A stretch of 64,000 nt of DNA from Pseudomonadota bacterium (GCA_021798115.1 JAJZYM010000001.1:108421-172420); one strand, 5' to 3'; counted from the stretch's first letter, positions 9,889 to 20,001 are shown. A program made the numbers and translations. The notes: generated from the sequence alone by a model not told the origin.

Positions 9889-10651
9889 CGCCCCTCCCTC
9901 AACCTCCTCAACCCCCACACCCCCCACCCATGGGCGGCGCATCGGGCGTGGAGTCGATGAGCTTCGTCCGCTCCGCCTCGAACGAGGGATCAACCCCCAC
10001 GCCCGCGGTTCGGCGCTGATCGCCCTCGGAAACACCGAGGTCTATTGCACCGTGGGGTTCGAGGGGCGTGTCCCCGGCTTTCTTCGCGGTCGCGGGCGTG
10101 GCTGGCTCACCGCTGAATATGCCATGCTCCCACACGCCGGACGCGAGCGGAACGAACGCGACGCCTGGCGCGCGCGTCCCAACGGACGCGGTCAGGAAAT
10201 CCAGCGTTTCCTCGGGAGGGCGCTACGCGCGGTCCTTGATCTCGAAGCCCTCGGCGAATCCACACTTCTGGTCGACTGTGACGTGCTGCGGGCGGACGGG
10301 GGAACGCGCACGGCGGCGGTCACTGGTGCCTACGTGGCCTTGCACGACGCCGTCCGTACCCTGCGCGCCGAGGGCCGCCTGAACGGCGATCCCCTGCACG
10401 GTGCGGTCGCCGCCGTGTCGGTTGGGATCTGCCATGGCGAGATCCTTCTCGACCTGGACTACGAAGAGGACCGGGAGGCCGAAGTCGACTGCAACGTTGT
10501 CATGAACGACCTCGGCGCTTTCGTCGAGATCCAGGGGGCGGCCGAGGGGCATGCCTTTCACCGTAGAGAACTCGATGCACTGTTGGACAGGGCTGCGGGG
10601 GGGATCCGCGTGCTCCTCGAGGCCCAACGGCGCGTGCTCTCCTCCCCGTGA
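9866..10651 (+). CDS. rph: Ribonuclease PH
   Basis: GRGVDELRPLRLERGINPHARGSALIALGNTEVYCTV...LTAEYAMLPHA...; exact start codon uncertain (GTG 9866 in the track). Confidence 0.93.
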   Translation: MISRSSSNAPPSTSSTPTPPTHGRRIGRGVDELRPLRLERGINPHARGSALIALGNTEVYCTVGFEGRVPGFLRGRGRGWLTAEYAMLPHAGRERNERDAWRARPNGRGQEIQRFLGRALRAVLDLEALGESTLLVDCDVLRADGGTRTAAVTGAYVALHDAVRTLRAEGRLNGDPLHGAVAAVSVGICHGEILLDLDYEEDREAEVDCNVVMNDLGAFVEIQGAAEGHAFHRRELDALLDRAAGGIRVLLEAQRRVLSSP

Positions 10652-11274
10652 GTCTCCGTCCGTTCCTCCTGGCCTCTTCGAATCGGGGCAAGATCCGCGA
10701 AATCGCGCGTGTCCTCGCCCCCAGCGGTTACCGACCGCTCGCCCAATCCGAACACGGCATTGTTGCCCCCCCCGAGACCGGCGACAGTTTTCTGGCCAAC
10801 GCCCTCCTCAAGGCCCGCCACGCTGCACGAACGGTCCGAGATCTTCCCGTACTCGCGGATGACTCCGGTCTCGAGGTCGACGCCCTCGGAGGACGACCCG
10901 GAGTTCAGACGTCTGATCTTGCAGGCGTCGGGGCAAGCGACGAGGCCAACGTGGCCCGTCTTCTCGAGCTTCTGACCCCCTACCCCGAACCCGAACAACG
11001 GGCGGCCCGTTTCGTCTGCTGCCTCGTCTGGCTGCCGTTCGCCGAAGCCGAACCGCACATCTTCACGGGGATCTGTCAGGGACGCATTGCGCCGGCTGCC
11101 CGCGGGCACAACGGATTCGGCTATGACCCCGTTTTCGAGCTTCCGCAGCTAGGGCAAACCCTCGCCGAAATCGATCCGGCAACCAAAGACACCGTGAGCC
11201 ATCGTGGTCGTGCCCTGGCGACCCTCCAGTCTTTTCTGAACGACCGCAATCCCTTGGGTGAACGAGCGCCATGA
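10648..11274 (+). CDS. rdgB: RdgB/HAM1-family XTP/dITP diphosphatase
   Basis: LLASSNRGKIREIARVL, VLADDSGLEVDALGGRPGV, GHNGFGYDPVF, TVSHRGRAL. Confidence 0.95.
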   Translation: MSLRPFLLASSNRGKIREIARVLAPSGYRPLAQSEHGIVAPPETGDSFLANALLKARHAARTVRDLPVLADDSGLEVDALGGRPGVQTSDLAGVGASDEANVARLLELLTPYPEPEQRAARFVCCLVWLPFAEAEPHIFTGICQGRIAPAARGHNGFGYDPVFELPQLGQTLAEIDPATKDTVSHRGRALATLQSFLNDRNPLGERAP

Positions 11275-11289
11275 AGCGTCCCCAGCAAG

Positions 11290-11298
11290 TTATGCACA
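11290..11298 (+). promoter_or_regulatory. DnaA box (TTATGCACA)
   Basis: Exact match to TTATNCACA. Confidence 0.55.
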
Positions 11299-11474
11299 GT
11301 GGGGACGGCCTTCCGGACGGCATGCAGTTGCAGCAGGGCACTCGCCCGGTCCGGGAGGAGAAGCCGTCAACTCATTGAAACACATGATTTTATGAGATGT
11401 AAACTTTCTGGACACTCGGAAGAAACTAGGGGATTCGTAGCCTCCGCTGCGCTCGCGGGCGTTCCATCCACAGA

Positions 11475-11499
11475 GTTATCCACAGTTTTTGTGGATAAC
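11475..11499. promoter_or_regulatory. Inverted pair of perfect DnaA boxes (GTTATCCACA-GTTTT-TGTGGATAAC)
   Basis: TTATCCACA at 11476-11484 (+) and 11490-11498 (-), forming a 10-bp inverted repeat. Confidence 0.65.
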
Positions 11500-11546
11500 G
11501 TCCCCGACATTGCCGCGAGCCTCAGAACCGCCATGGGAGTCCTCCG

Positions 11547-14246
11547 TTGAATTCCGCTCGGCCCGTCCGTCTGCGCGACTACACGCCCTATCCCTACATC
11601 GTCCGGGGGGTCGAACTCGATTTCTCTCTTGACGGGGAGACAACGCTGGTGCGCAGCCGTCTGCGTCTCGAGCGTCGAAGCGGCCTCTCCGATCCGACCG
11701 CTCCGCTCAAACTCGACGGCCGTGATCTCGAACTTCTTGAGATCCGACTTAACGGACGGAGACGCGAGCTCGGGAAAGATGCTGATCTCGAACGTGGATC
11801 CCTCGTCCTCCCCGGGGCAGGCTCCACCCCTCTCGTCGAGACGCTCGTTCGGATCCACCCCGCGCAGAATCGGGCTCTTTCCGGCCTCTATCTCTCGCGC
11901 GGCATTCTTTGCACCCAGTGCGAAGCCGAGGGGTTTCGACGGATCACGTACTACCCTGACCGGCCCGACGTCCGTGCGCCCTTTCGGGTCCGTCTCGAGG
12001 CCGACCGTGAGCGCTTTCCCGTGCTTCTGACAAACGGCAATCTCGTTGAGGAAGGGGCTCTGCCCACCGGTCGCCACTACCGGCTCTACCACGATCCGGT
12101 TCCCAAGCCCTCCTATCTCTTTGCCCTTGTCGCCGGGACGCTCACACGACGCACGCGAACGGTCACGACAGCCGACCGGCGAACGGTCGCACTCGAGCTC
12201 TTTGCCGACCCCGCCCGTGCCGACCGCGGGGACTTCGCGCTCGAGTCCCTCGCCCTCGCTCTGCGCTTCGATGAAGAAACGTTCGGGCGTCTCTATGACC
12301 TCGAGCGTTATGCCCTCGTCGCCATCGAGGATTTCAACATGGGGGCCATGGAGAACAAGGGGCTCAACATCTTCAACGCCAAATATGTCCTCGCCACTCC
12401 CGGGACGGCGACCGACGACGATTACGACCACATCCTCGCGGTCGTGGGCCACGAATATTTTCACAACTGGACGGGCAACCGCATCGGGATCCGCGACTGG
12501 TTTCACCTCGCTCTCAAGGAAGGCCTCACGACCTGGCGCGAGCAGCTCTTCAGCGCGCGTCACGGCGGATCCCCGCTCGTGCGCCGCATCCGAGACGTCC
12601 GCCTTCTGCGCACCCGCCAGTTCCCCGAAGACGCCGGCCCCCTCGCCCATCCCGTGAGACCGCCCTCCTACATCGCCATCGACAACTTCTACACCACCAC
12701 CGTCTACGAAAAGGGAGCGGAACTCTTTCGTCTCGCCGCCGCCCTCCTCGGTGAAGAGACGATGCAACGCGGTCTCGCCCTCTACTTCGCGCGTCATGAC
12801 GGCGAGGCGGTCACTCTCGAAGATTTTCGCCAAGCCCTCGAGGACGCCAGCGGACAGGACCTCACCTCTTTCCAGCGGTGGTTCGATCAGGCCGGAACGC
12901 CCCGCGTGCGTGTGCGCACGCGCTACGACCGCCGCCGACGCCAATTCGACATCACCCTGAGCCAACGTACGCCCAGCCCCGCCGGCACACGACACCCGGC
13001 TCCTGTCGTCATTCCGGTTCGTCTCGGGCTCCTCGATCGGCGGGGCGAGGCTCTGAGCTTCCGTGACCCCACCACGCGTGCCCTCTGTCAGGAAACGACC
13101 TTGGTTTTCGCAAGCGCAACGGCTCGTTTTCGTCTCGACGATGTGTCGCGTCGTCCCCTGGCCTCTCTTTTCCGCGGCTTCTCAGCGCCTGTCGTCGTCG
13201 AAGGCAAACGCGACGACGAGGAACTCGCGGTCCTCGCCGGGCACGATCCCGACGGTGTCAACGCCTGGGACGCCCTCCAGGAACTCTACGTGCGGGCACT
13301 CCGCCGCCTCGCCGCGGGGCGATCACGACCCCTCGACACACTCCTCCGCGTCCTCCGCCGACTTCACGAACGTGACGACGACGGAGCTCTCCTCGCCGAA
13401 ATGCTGCGTCTGCCCGATACGGCATGGCTCTGCGAGCAGCTGCGGCCCTACGATCCCGCACGGTCCGAACGATTGCGCGACCGCCTCCACACCGAGCTCG
13501 CACGGCGCCTTCGCGACCACTGGTCGACCCTGTACGAGCGAACCCGTCCCACGTCACCCTACCGACCGAGCCGCGAGGAGAAGGCCCGACGCGCCCTCAA
13601 CAATGTGGCGCTGGGCTATTTTGCCGGCGGGGAACACGAACCGGGGCATCTTTTGGCCCAAGCGCATTACGAACGAGCGGACAATCTCACCGATCGCCTC
13701 GGAGCGCTTCTCGCGGTGAACGACGCTCCGTCCCCGGTGCGAACCCGGCTTCTGGACGATTTCCGCCGCCGGGCGGGTGACGAACCCGTCCTCCTTGATC
13801 TCTGGTTCAGCCTCGAGGCCCGCGGCCACGGCGAGGGGACACTCGGGCGGCTGCGTCGGCTCCTCGACGACCCCGACTACGTCCGCACCAACCCGAACCG
13901 TGTCCAGGCCCTTCTCGGCACCTTCACCAGCGCAAACCTGGCGGCTTTTCATCGCACTGACGGGGAGGGCTACCGGCTTGTCGCCGGTGAGCTTCAGATC
14001 CTGGACGGAATCAATCCCCTCGTCGCGGCACGCCTTGCCAAAGCGTTCAGGGATCCCGGCCGACTCCGCACCCGGCAACGCATTCTTCTCAACAGCGTCC
14101 TGGGCGAGCTCCGTGCACGGCGCGGACTCTCACAGGACCTGACCGAAATTCTCGACCGTCTTCTCAGACACAGCCACAGACTTTCCGGCGGTGCGCACGC
14201 CGGCAGGGCGGCCTCTCAGTCGAGGGGCCCGAGAAAGAGTTCCTGA
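11547..14246 (+). CDS. pepN: Aminopeptidase N (M1 family)
   Basis: GAMENKGLNIFN, HEYFHNWTGNRI zinc motif, full length 899 aa. Confidence 0.96.
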   Translation: MNSARPVRLRDYTPYPYIVRGVELDFSLDGETTLVRSRLRLERRSGLSDPTAPLKLDGRDLELLEIRLNGRRRELGKDADLERGSLVLPGAGSTPLVETLVRIHPAQNRALSGLYLSRGILCTQCEAEGFRRITYYPDRPDVRAPFRVRLEADRERFPVLLTNGNLVEEGALPTGRHYRLYHDPVPKPSYLFALVAGTLTRRTRTVTTADRRTVALELFADPARADRGDFALESLALALRFDEETFGRLYDLERYALVAIEDFNMGAMENKGLNIFNAKYVLATPGTATDDDYDHILAVVGHEYFHNWTGNRIGIRDWFHLALKEGLTTWREQLFSARHGGSPLVRRIRDVRLLRTRQFPEDAGPLAHPVRPPSYIAIDNFYTTTVYEKGAELFRLAAALLGEETMQRGLALYFARHDGEAVTLEDFRQALEDASGQDLTSFQRWFDQAGTPRVRVRTRYDRRRRQFDITLSQRTPSPAGTRHPAPVVIPVRLGLLDRRGEALSFRDPTTRALCQETTLVFASATARFRLDDVSRRPLASLFRGFSAPVVVEGKRDDEELAVLAGHDPDGVNAWDALQELYVRALRRLAAGRSRPLDTLLRVLRRLHERDDDGALLAEMLRLPDTAWLCEQLRPYDPARSERLRDRLHTELARRLRDHWSTLYERTRPTSPYRPSREEKARRALNNVALGYFAGGEHEPGHLLAQAHYERADNLTDRLGALLAVNDAPSPVRTRLLDDFRRRAGDEPVLLDLWFSLEARGHGEGTLGRLRRLLDDPDYVRTNPNRVQALLGTFTSANLAAFHRTDGEGYRLVAGELQILDGINPLVAARLAKAFRDPGRLRTRQRILLNSVLGELRARRGLSQDLTEILDRLLRHSHRLSGGAHAGRAASQSRGPRKSS

Positions 14247-15415
14247 AGATCAAGGAGCATGTCGAGGCCACGGGTCGTCGGACGCCACCGGGAACCCTCG
14301 GAACGGGCCAGCCCGAGCTCTTCGGCACGTCTCCACGATCCCCGCCACTCCGCAGGATCCTCTCCGGTCATCCTCCGAAGATCCCCCTCATCGAAACCGT
14401 CGACGAGCCGCCAGGCATTGAGAAAAAACTCGCTTGCGAGAAGCGCGCCTTCCACCGCCGTTTGCTTGGCACCCCCGGCGTGAGCGGCGGCACCAAGGTA
14501 GCGGTCGGGCGCGCGCGGCCGCTCCTCGCGCAAGACCGAAAGCCGTCTCGAAGCCCCTGAGCGGCCCTCGAGGGAACTGATCTTGGCGTGCGCGCCCGCC
14601 CCGATCCCAAGGTAGTCGGCAAAACGCCAGTAGCCGAGATTGTGTCGTGAACGATGCCCCTCCCGAGCGTAAGCGGAAATCTCGTAACGGGCGTAACCCG
14701 CACGGGCCAGCCGCTCGCGCCCCATCTCCAGAAGGCGCGCGCGCATGTCCTCACCGAGGCGCGCCGGAGGCCGGCGAGCGAACGGGGTGCCCGGTTCGTA
14801 CGTCAGCTCGTACCAGGAAATATGATCCGGCTCGAGACGCAAAAGCCTGTCCAGGTCCTCGACCGCTTTCTCCGCCGTCTGCCCCGGCAGCCCCGTCATC
14901 AGATCAAGATTAATGCTGGCGAAGCCGGCCTCACGGGCTGCGGCGTAAGCGAAACGGGCCTGCGCGGCGTCATGAATCCGTCCGAGCGCCCGGAGGGCGC
15001 AGTCGTCGAGGCTCTGCACACCGAGCGAGAGACGGGTTACACCGGCCTCGACGTAGGCCCGCCAACGCCCGCGGTCGTCCGCTCCGGGGTTGGCCTCAAG
15101 GGTGATCTCGGCATCGTCGGCCAAGGGGAGAAGACGGCGTACACCGGCCAAAAGATCGGCGATCGATTCCGGTGAAAACAGGTTTGGCGTGCCGCCTCCG
15201 AAAAAGATCGTCGCAACAGGGCGGCGACCGTGACGGGCGACGGTGAAGGCAAGATCACGCATGAGGGCTTCAAGATAGGCCGCCTCGGGAAGAGGACCGC
15301 GACGGACGTGGGAGTTAAAGTCGCAGTAGGGACACTTGCGCAAGCACCAGGGGAAATGGACGTAAAGACCCCAGCCGAGACCGGGGTCGGGGACAGAACA
15401 GGACGAATTCATCAA
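14216..15415 (-). CDS. hemW: HemW-type radical SAM heme chaperone (oxygen-independent coproporphyrinogen oxidase-like)
   Basis: LYVHFPWCLRKCPYCDFNSH radical SAM motif, FFGGGTPNLF. Confidence 0.92.
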   Translation of the reverse strand: MMNSSCSVPDPGLGWGLYVHFPWCLRKCPYCDFNSHVRRGPLPEAAYLEALMRDLAFTVARHGRRPVATIFFGGGTPNLFSPESIADLLAGVRRLLPLADDAEITLEANPGADDRGRWRAYVEAGVTRLSLGVQSLDDCALRALGRIHDAAQARFAYAAAREAGFASINLDLMTGLPGQTAEKAVEDLDRLLRLEPDHISWYELTYEPGTPFARRPPARLGEDMRARLLEMGRERLARAGYARYEISAYAREGHRSRHNLGYWRFADYLGIGAGAHAKISSLEGRSGASRRLSVLREERPRAPDRYLGAAAHAGGAKQTAVEGALLASEFFLNAWRLVDGFDEGDLRRMTGEDPAEWRGSWRRAEELGLARSEGSRWRPTTRGLDMLLDLQELFLGPLD

Positions 15416-15551
15416 AGGCGTTGAGGGTGTTCGGTGTCAGAAGATGTCAAGTCTTTGAACATCCTAGCAAGATATCCGTATCAGCAGGTGGCAGAGACAA
15501 AGCAAAGAATATGAATTAGAATATTCACTTGGATATACGGAGACAGCTCAC

Positions 15552-16793
15552 ATGACGGAGCAGAACGATCCCCTTTCGCTCCAAAAGCGCTACGGCGCGC
15601 GCAACTACGATCCCCTGCCCGTGACGCTCGTCCGCGGCGAGGGGGCCTACGTCTGGGACGACCGTGGCCGACGCTATCTCGACATGATGAGTGCGTACTC
15701 GGCGTTGAGCCACGGTCACCGTCATCCACGCCTTCTTGCAGCCCTCAACGACCAGCTCGGCCGGATTACTCTGACCTCCCGGGCTTTTGATAACGACCGT
15801 CTCGGTCCCTTCCTCGCCAAAGCCTGCACTCTCACGGGTATGGACAAGGCCCTGCCCATGAACACGGGTGTCGAGGCGGTCGAGACCGCCCTCAAAGCCG
15901 CCCGCAAGTGGGCCTACCGTCACAAGGGCCTCCCCCAAGACCGCGCCGAGATCATTGCCTGCCAAGGCAACTTCCACGGGCGGACCATTGCGGTCCTTGG
16001 TCTCTCGAGCGAAGAAAGTTACCGCCGGGGATTCGGCCCCTTCCCGGCGGGGATGAAAACGATTCCCTACGGCGATGCCGGAGCTCTCGAACAGGCGATC
16101 ACTCCCGCCACCGCTGCCTTTCTCGTCGAGCCGATCCAGGGCGAAGGGGGCATCATCGTACCGCCGGAGGGGTACCTCCGGGCCTGCGCCGACATCTGCC
16201 GTCGGCACCGTGTCCTCCTTCTGGCCGATGAAATCCAGACCGGCCTCGGCCGCACAGGTCGCCTTCTTGCCGTCGAACACGAGGGCGTGCATCCAGACGG
16301 ACTCATGCTCGGGAAGGCTCTTGGCGGAGGACTCCTTCCTGTCTCGTTGTTCCTCGCCCGCCGTGAGCTCATGGACGTCTTCACACCCGGGGATCACGGA
16401 AGTACTTTTGGCGGCAATCCTCTCGCGGCCGCCGTCGGCCTGGCTGCCCTCGACGTTCTCGTCGAAGAGGATCTCTCCACCCGCGCCGCTCGCCTCGGAG
16501 CAGAGTTTCTCGCGCGCCTGCGCACGCTGGCCCCTCCTCTCGTGCACGAGATTCGCGGCCGTGGTCTCTTCGTTGGCATCGAACTTGCCCCGGGGCCCGT
16601 GAGCGCCCGCGAAGTCTGCCTCCTCCTCCTCGAGGAGGGGATCCTCGCCAAAGATACCCACGAAAACGTCATCCGCCTTGCCCCTCCCCTCATCGTGGCG
16701 GAAGCCGATCTCCTCCATGCCGCCGACACCGTGTCCCGCGTGCTCGTGCGGGTCGCGACCGCAGCGCGCTTCCCTCACGCCCGCACCGGCTGA
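15552..16793 (+). CDS. rocD: Ornithine aminotransferase
   Basis: YGARNYDPLPVTLVRGEGAYVWDDRGRRYLDMMSAYSA...LPMNTGVEAVETALK...LLADEIQTGLGRTG. Confidence 0.93.
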   Translation: MTEQNDPLSLQKRYGARNYDPLPVTLVRGEGAYVWDDRGRRYLDMMSAYSALSHGHRHPRLLAALNDQLGRITLTSRAFDNDRLGPFLAKACTLTGMDKALPMNTGVEAVETALKAARKWAYRHKGLPQDRAEIIACQGNFHGRTIAVLGLSSEESYRRGFGPFPAGMKTIPYGDAGALEQAITPATAAFLVEPIQGEGGIIVPPEGYLRACADICRRHRVLLLADEIQTGLGRTGRLLAVEHEGVHPDGLMLGKALGGGLLPVSLFLARRELMDVFTPGDHGSTFGGNPLAAAVGLAALDVLVEEDLSTRAARLGAEFLARLRTLAPPLVHEIRGRGLFVGIELAPGPVSAREVCLLLLEEGILAKDTHENVIRLAPPLIVAEADLLHAADTVSRVLVRVATAARFPHARTG

Positions 16794-16869
16794 GCTTGTT
16801 CCCGTAGAGGAGCGGCGGGCACCTTGGGCTACAATGGAGTGTCGCTGTGACCCACGAGAAAACGTGACG

Positions 16870-17511
16870 ATGATGCGCCGCCGAACGGTCCTTCCCCTCG
16901 CCGCCCTTGGCTTGGCCCTTTTTTCTGTCTCAGCTCTGGCCACCCCGCACGAGATGCGGCAGGAGATGATCGAGCGCGGCAAGACCCTCACTTTCGCCTG
17001 CATCGGTTGCCACGGCATCCGGGGGTACAACATCCCCTACCCCAACTACAACGTTCCCAAAATCGCCGGCCAGAACCGCGCCTACCTCCTCGCGGCCCTC
17101 AAGGACTACCGCGACGGACTCCGCCAGTTTCCGACGATGGTGGCCGAAACACGGGCTTTTACCAAACATGAGCTCAGGGAAATCGCCACCTACTTTGCCA
17201 GTCTTCGCGGACGGGTGAAAACCCGTACCCCGATCTACAGCCGCAGCGAAGCGAAACGCGGGGCGAAACTCGTGAGCACCTGCGCCGCCTGCCACGGGCT
17301 CCACGGCATCGCTGTCGCCCCCGAGTTCCCCGATCTCGCCGGTCAGTACCCCTCGTACCTCGAAAGAGCACTTGAGGAATACAAACATGGTCTGCGCAGG
17401 AACGCCATCATGAACGGTATGGCCGCTTCGTTGACCCATCGCGAGATCGTCGAGATCGCGAATTATTTCGCCAGCCAGAAAGGCCCTCTCGGGCAGATCC
17501 CGGGGGCCTGA
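16870..17511 (+). CDS. Di-heme c4-type cytochrome
   Basis: Signal peptide plus two CxxCH motifs (CIGCH, CAACH) in repeated domains. Confidence 0.88.
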   Translation: MMRRRTVLPLAALGLALFSVSALATPHEMRQEMIERGKTLTFACIGCHGIRGYNIPYPNYNVPKIAGQNRAYLLAALKDYRDGLRQFPTMVAETRAFTKHELREIATYFASLRGRVKTRTPIYSRSEAKRGAKLVSTCAACHGLHGIAVAPEFPDLAGQYPSYLERALEEYKHGLRRNAIMNGMAASLTHREIVEIANYFASQKGPLGQIPGA

Positions 17512-17565
17512 TCCCGACGCCCGGGCGGATGCCGTGCCCCAACAAGACCCATCCCACTCGGCGAT

Positions 17566-18054
17566 GTGTCGGTTCTTCCCGGGTGGAGGTGTGCGCTGTT
17601 AGGCACCCATCCGCTCCCCCGCCATCCCACGGCGGTGCTTCGCCGGTCGCTTGATCCGGCCGCCGCCCTCCGGGCCCTGAGTTCGGGAGCCGCCTTCCCG
17701 ACGGTCTATCTTTACGGTCCCCGCGGCCGTCTTCGTCTCAGAATCCGCGGCGACGACCGGGACACGATTCCAACTCTCCTGGCAGCCCTGCAGAATTTGC
17801 CGAAGTCGCGGCCCCATGAGAGTTTCTGGCCAACGCTCGCCGGCCTCTGGCGCGCCAGCCACGCCCTCTCCTCCGCCCCAAACTCCGCCCCCCCCTCCGG
17901 GCGACCCACCCTGATTGAGACCTACGCGGGTTGGAACCCCGCATGCCGGCGCCTACAGCACGGACTCCTTCGTCTTGCCGCCCGTTTCCCGCAACACACA
18001 CGGCCCCGAATTGTGACCCTCACCATCCCCCTCCCTGCCCTGCCCAAGAGGTGA
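17566..18054 (+). CDS. Hypothetical protein
   Basis: Open ORF in a co-directional cluster; no family recognised. Confidence 0.4.
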   Translation: MSVLPGWRCALLGTHPLPRHPTAVLRRSLDPAAALRALSSGAAFPTVYLYGPRGRLRLRIRGDDRDTIPTLLAALQNLPKSRPHESFWPTLAGLWRASHALSSAPNSAPPSGRPTLIETYAGWNPACRRLQHGLLRLAARFPQHTRPRIVTLTIPLPALPKR

Positions 18055-18062
18055 TCCCCCCC

Positions 18063-18491
18063 ATGAGCAAAGACCGTTTGTCCCTACTGCCCACCCTCGT
18101 CGTCTTCGGCCTCGCGGCCGCCTTGAGCTGCGCCCGGGCCGCGGCGATCCGCCCGCGCACCGAGATCCGTATCGCCGCCTTCCACGCCGCCCTCGCCTAC
18201 GGCATGCCCAACGTGGCGGGAGCGCATCTGCATCTCCATCACGTCATCAACTGTCTCGTTGCACCTTCCAACCCGCACTTCGATCCTCATGTCCTTGAGC
18301 CCTGCCGCGGCCTCGGCCACGGAGCTCTCAACGATGTCGCGGCGAGCTCCCCAGCCCATATCCTTATCGCCCGGGCTTTCGCGCTGGCCTTGCGCGCCGA
18401 GGCAAGCCGGAAATTTACGGTAGTCCACACGCTCGCCGGCCGCATCCACACCGATCTTCTTCGAGCGCTCGCCGCGCTGCCCAAACCCTGA
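18063..18491 (+). CDS. Hypothetical secreted His-rich protein
   Basis: Signal peptide-like N-terminus; AHLHLHHVINCL motif. Confidence 0.5.
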   Translation: MSKDRLSLLPTLVVFGLAAALSCARAAAIRPRTEIRIAAFHAALAYGMPNVAGAHLHLHHVINCLVAPSNPHFDPHVLEPCRGLGHGALNDVAASSPAHILIARAFALALRAEASRKFTVVHTLAGRIHTDLLRALAALPKP

Positions 18492-18497
18492 GCCGCC

Positions 18498-18992
18498 ATG
18501 AAACGCACGCACCTTTGCTGGGCGCTTGTGCCCGCCGCTTTCGCTCTCCTCGTCCCGGCAGCCATTGCCTCGACGCCGGCGATCCACCTGTCCCGACTCA
18601 TGTCGGAGCACGCCTACCGCAAAGCGGGGCTCTCCCGCCTGAGCCCCGGCGAACGGGAAGCGCTTGAGAGCTGGATCGCCCAACATCTGAAGGCCTTGGT
18701 CATCGCGGCCCGCCCCAACAACAAGGCGACCGCCCGGTTTGGACTGCCCCACCCTGAATTCCCATCCATGCCGTCACGCATCACAAGCCACCTCAAGGGG
18801 GTCTTCACCGGCTGGAGCGGACACACTCGGTTTCGTCTGCGCAACGGCGAGGTCTGGGTCCAGGACGGGTACGGATCGTTCAGCACCCCAGCCCTTCACG
18901 ATCCGCGTGTCGTGATCAAAAAACTTCTCGTGGGCTACGTCCTGCGCGTTCCCCCGTACGGGGCTGAGGTTTTCGTCCGCCGCGTACGCTAA
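18498..18992 (+). CDS. Hypothetical secreted protein
   Basis: Signal peptide-like N-terminus (LVPAAFALLVPAAIAS); closely spaced downstream of the previous gene. Confidence 0.55.
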   Translation: MKRTHLCWALVPAAFALLVPAAIASTPAIHLSRLMSEHAYRKAGLSRLSPGEREALESWIAQHLKALVIAARPNNKATARFGLPHPEFPSMPSRITSHLKGVFTGWSGHTRFRLRNGEVWVQDGYGSFSTPALHDPRVVIKKLLVGYVLRVPPYGAEVFVRRVR

Positions 18993-19014
18993 CCCAAAGC
19001 GACACGCCGCGGGC

Positions 19015-20001
19015 TCAACCGTCGGCGCCCACGACCCGGTTGCGTCCACCCTCCTTCGCCCGGTAAAGGCGGCGATCGGCTTCTTGGACAAGCGCTGAAG
19101 GATCGAACGGGCGGGCACCGGTGGCCACCCCCGCGCTGATCGTCACCGTCAACCCCAGGGCAATCTCCGCCCACGGGTAGGCAGCTACCGCCGCACGCAA
19201 TTTTTCGCAAACGCCGTTCGCCGAGTCGACGTGTGTGAGCACCACGATAAACTCTTCGCCACCGTAGCGGCCGACGAGGTCACTCTGACGCAACTGACAC
19301 CGAAAGATATGGGCAATCTCGGCAAGCACACGGTCCCCGATCGGATGCCCGTAGTGGTCGTTGATCGTTTTGAAGTGGTCCACGTCGAAGAGAGCCACCG
19401 CGATCTCCAGGATGTCGGGGTTGTTTACGAGAGTGTCGAACACCCGGTCGATGTGGCGGCGGTTATAGAGGCGGGTCAACGCGTCGTAACGGGCCAGCTC
19501 CTGGACCTCCTGGTAGCGCCGCTCGAGATCATCCAAGCTCCGCTCGTATCGAAGGCGCCAATCGAGGGCATGAAGGCGGCGCTCGTTCTCCGCGAGACGG
19601 GAACGCAGTTCGGCTTTCTCCCCTTCAAGGGATGTGGCCCACGACTGCAGGCGCGCCCGCTCGGCTTCGAGCTCGACTTGCCGCGCCCCGAGCGCCACGA
19701 CGCGACGTGAGGTCTCCTCAAGGGTTTTGCGCAACGCCTCCTCACGCGCGCGGCAGGCGTTGTCTTCCCGTTCCCGAAGCCGCGCGAGAAAGGCGACCCC
19801 CGCACCGGCCATCACGGCCGAGAGGGCATCGAGGAGTCCGCTGGCTCCGAGACCCATCCCGAGAGCCAAGGTGAGCAGCGATGCGCCCGCAACGAGAAAA
19901 CCCCTCGTGACCCAAGAAGACCGCCCCGACGCCGGGGCCGCGACGAGGACATAGACAAGCGCCACGGTCAGCGGTGGAAGAAGAAGCACCAAAAACGACA
20001 T
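19015..20001 (-). CDS. Membrane GGDEF diguanylate cyclase
   Basis: Several N-terminal TM segments, coiled coil, DALTRLYNRRHIDRVF...GRYGGEEFIVVL. Confidence 0.9.
   Translation of the reverse strand: MSFLVLLLPPLTVALVYVLVAAPASGRSSWVTRGFLVAGASLLTLALGMGLGASGLLDALSAVMAGAGVAFLARLREREDNACRAREEALRKTLEETSRRVVALGARQVELEAERARLQSWATSLEGEKAELRSRLAENERRLHALDWRLRYERSLDDLERRYQEVQELARYDALTRLYNRRHIDRVFDTLVNNPDILEIAVALFDVDHFKTINDHYGHPIGDRVLAEIAHIFRCQLRQSDLVGRYGGEEFIVVLTHVDSANGVCEKLRAAVAAYPWAEIALGLTVTISAGVATGARPFDPSALVQEADRRLYRAKEGGRNRVVGADG

Noticed and set aside
11367-12995. 542-aa minus-strand ORF
   Set aside because: Antisense shadow of pepN in high-GC DNA; low-complexity charged composition and no recognizable domain
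15525-17033. 502-aa minus-strand ORF
   Set aside because: Antisense to rocD; product lacks any domain-like sequence
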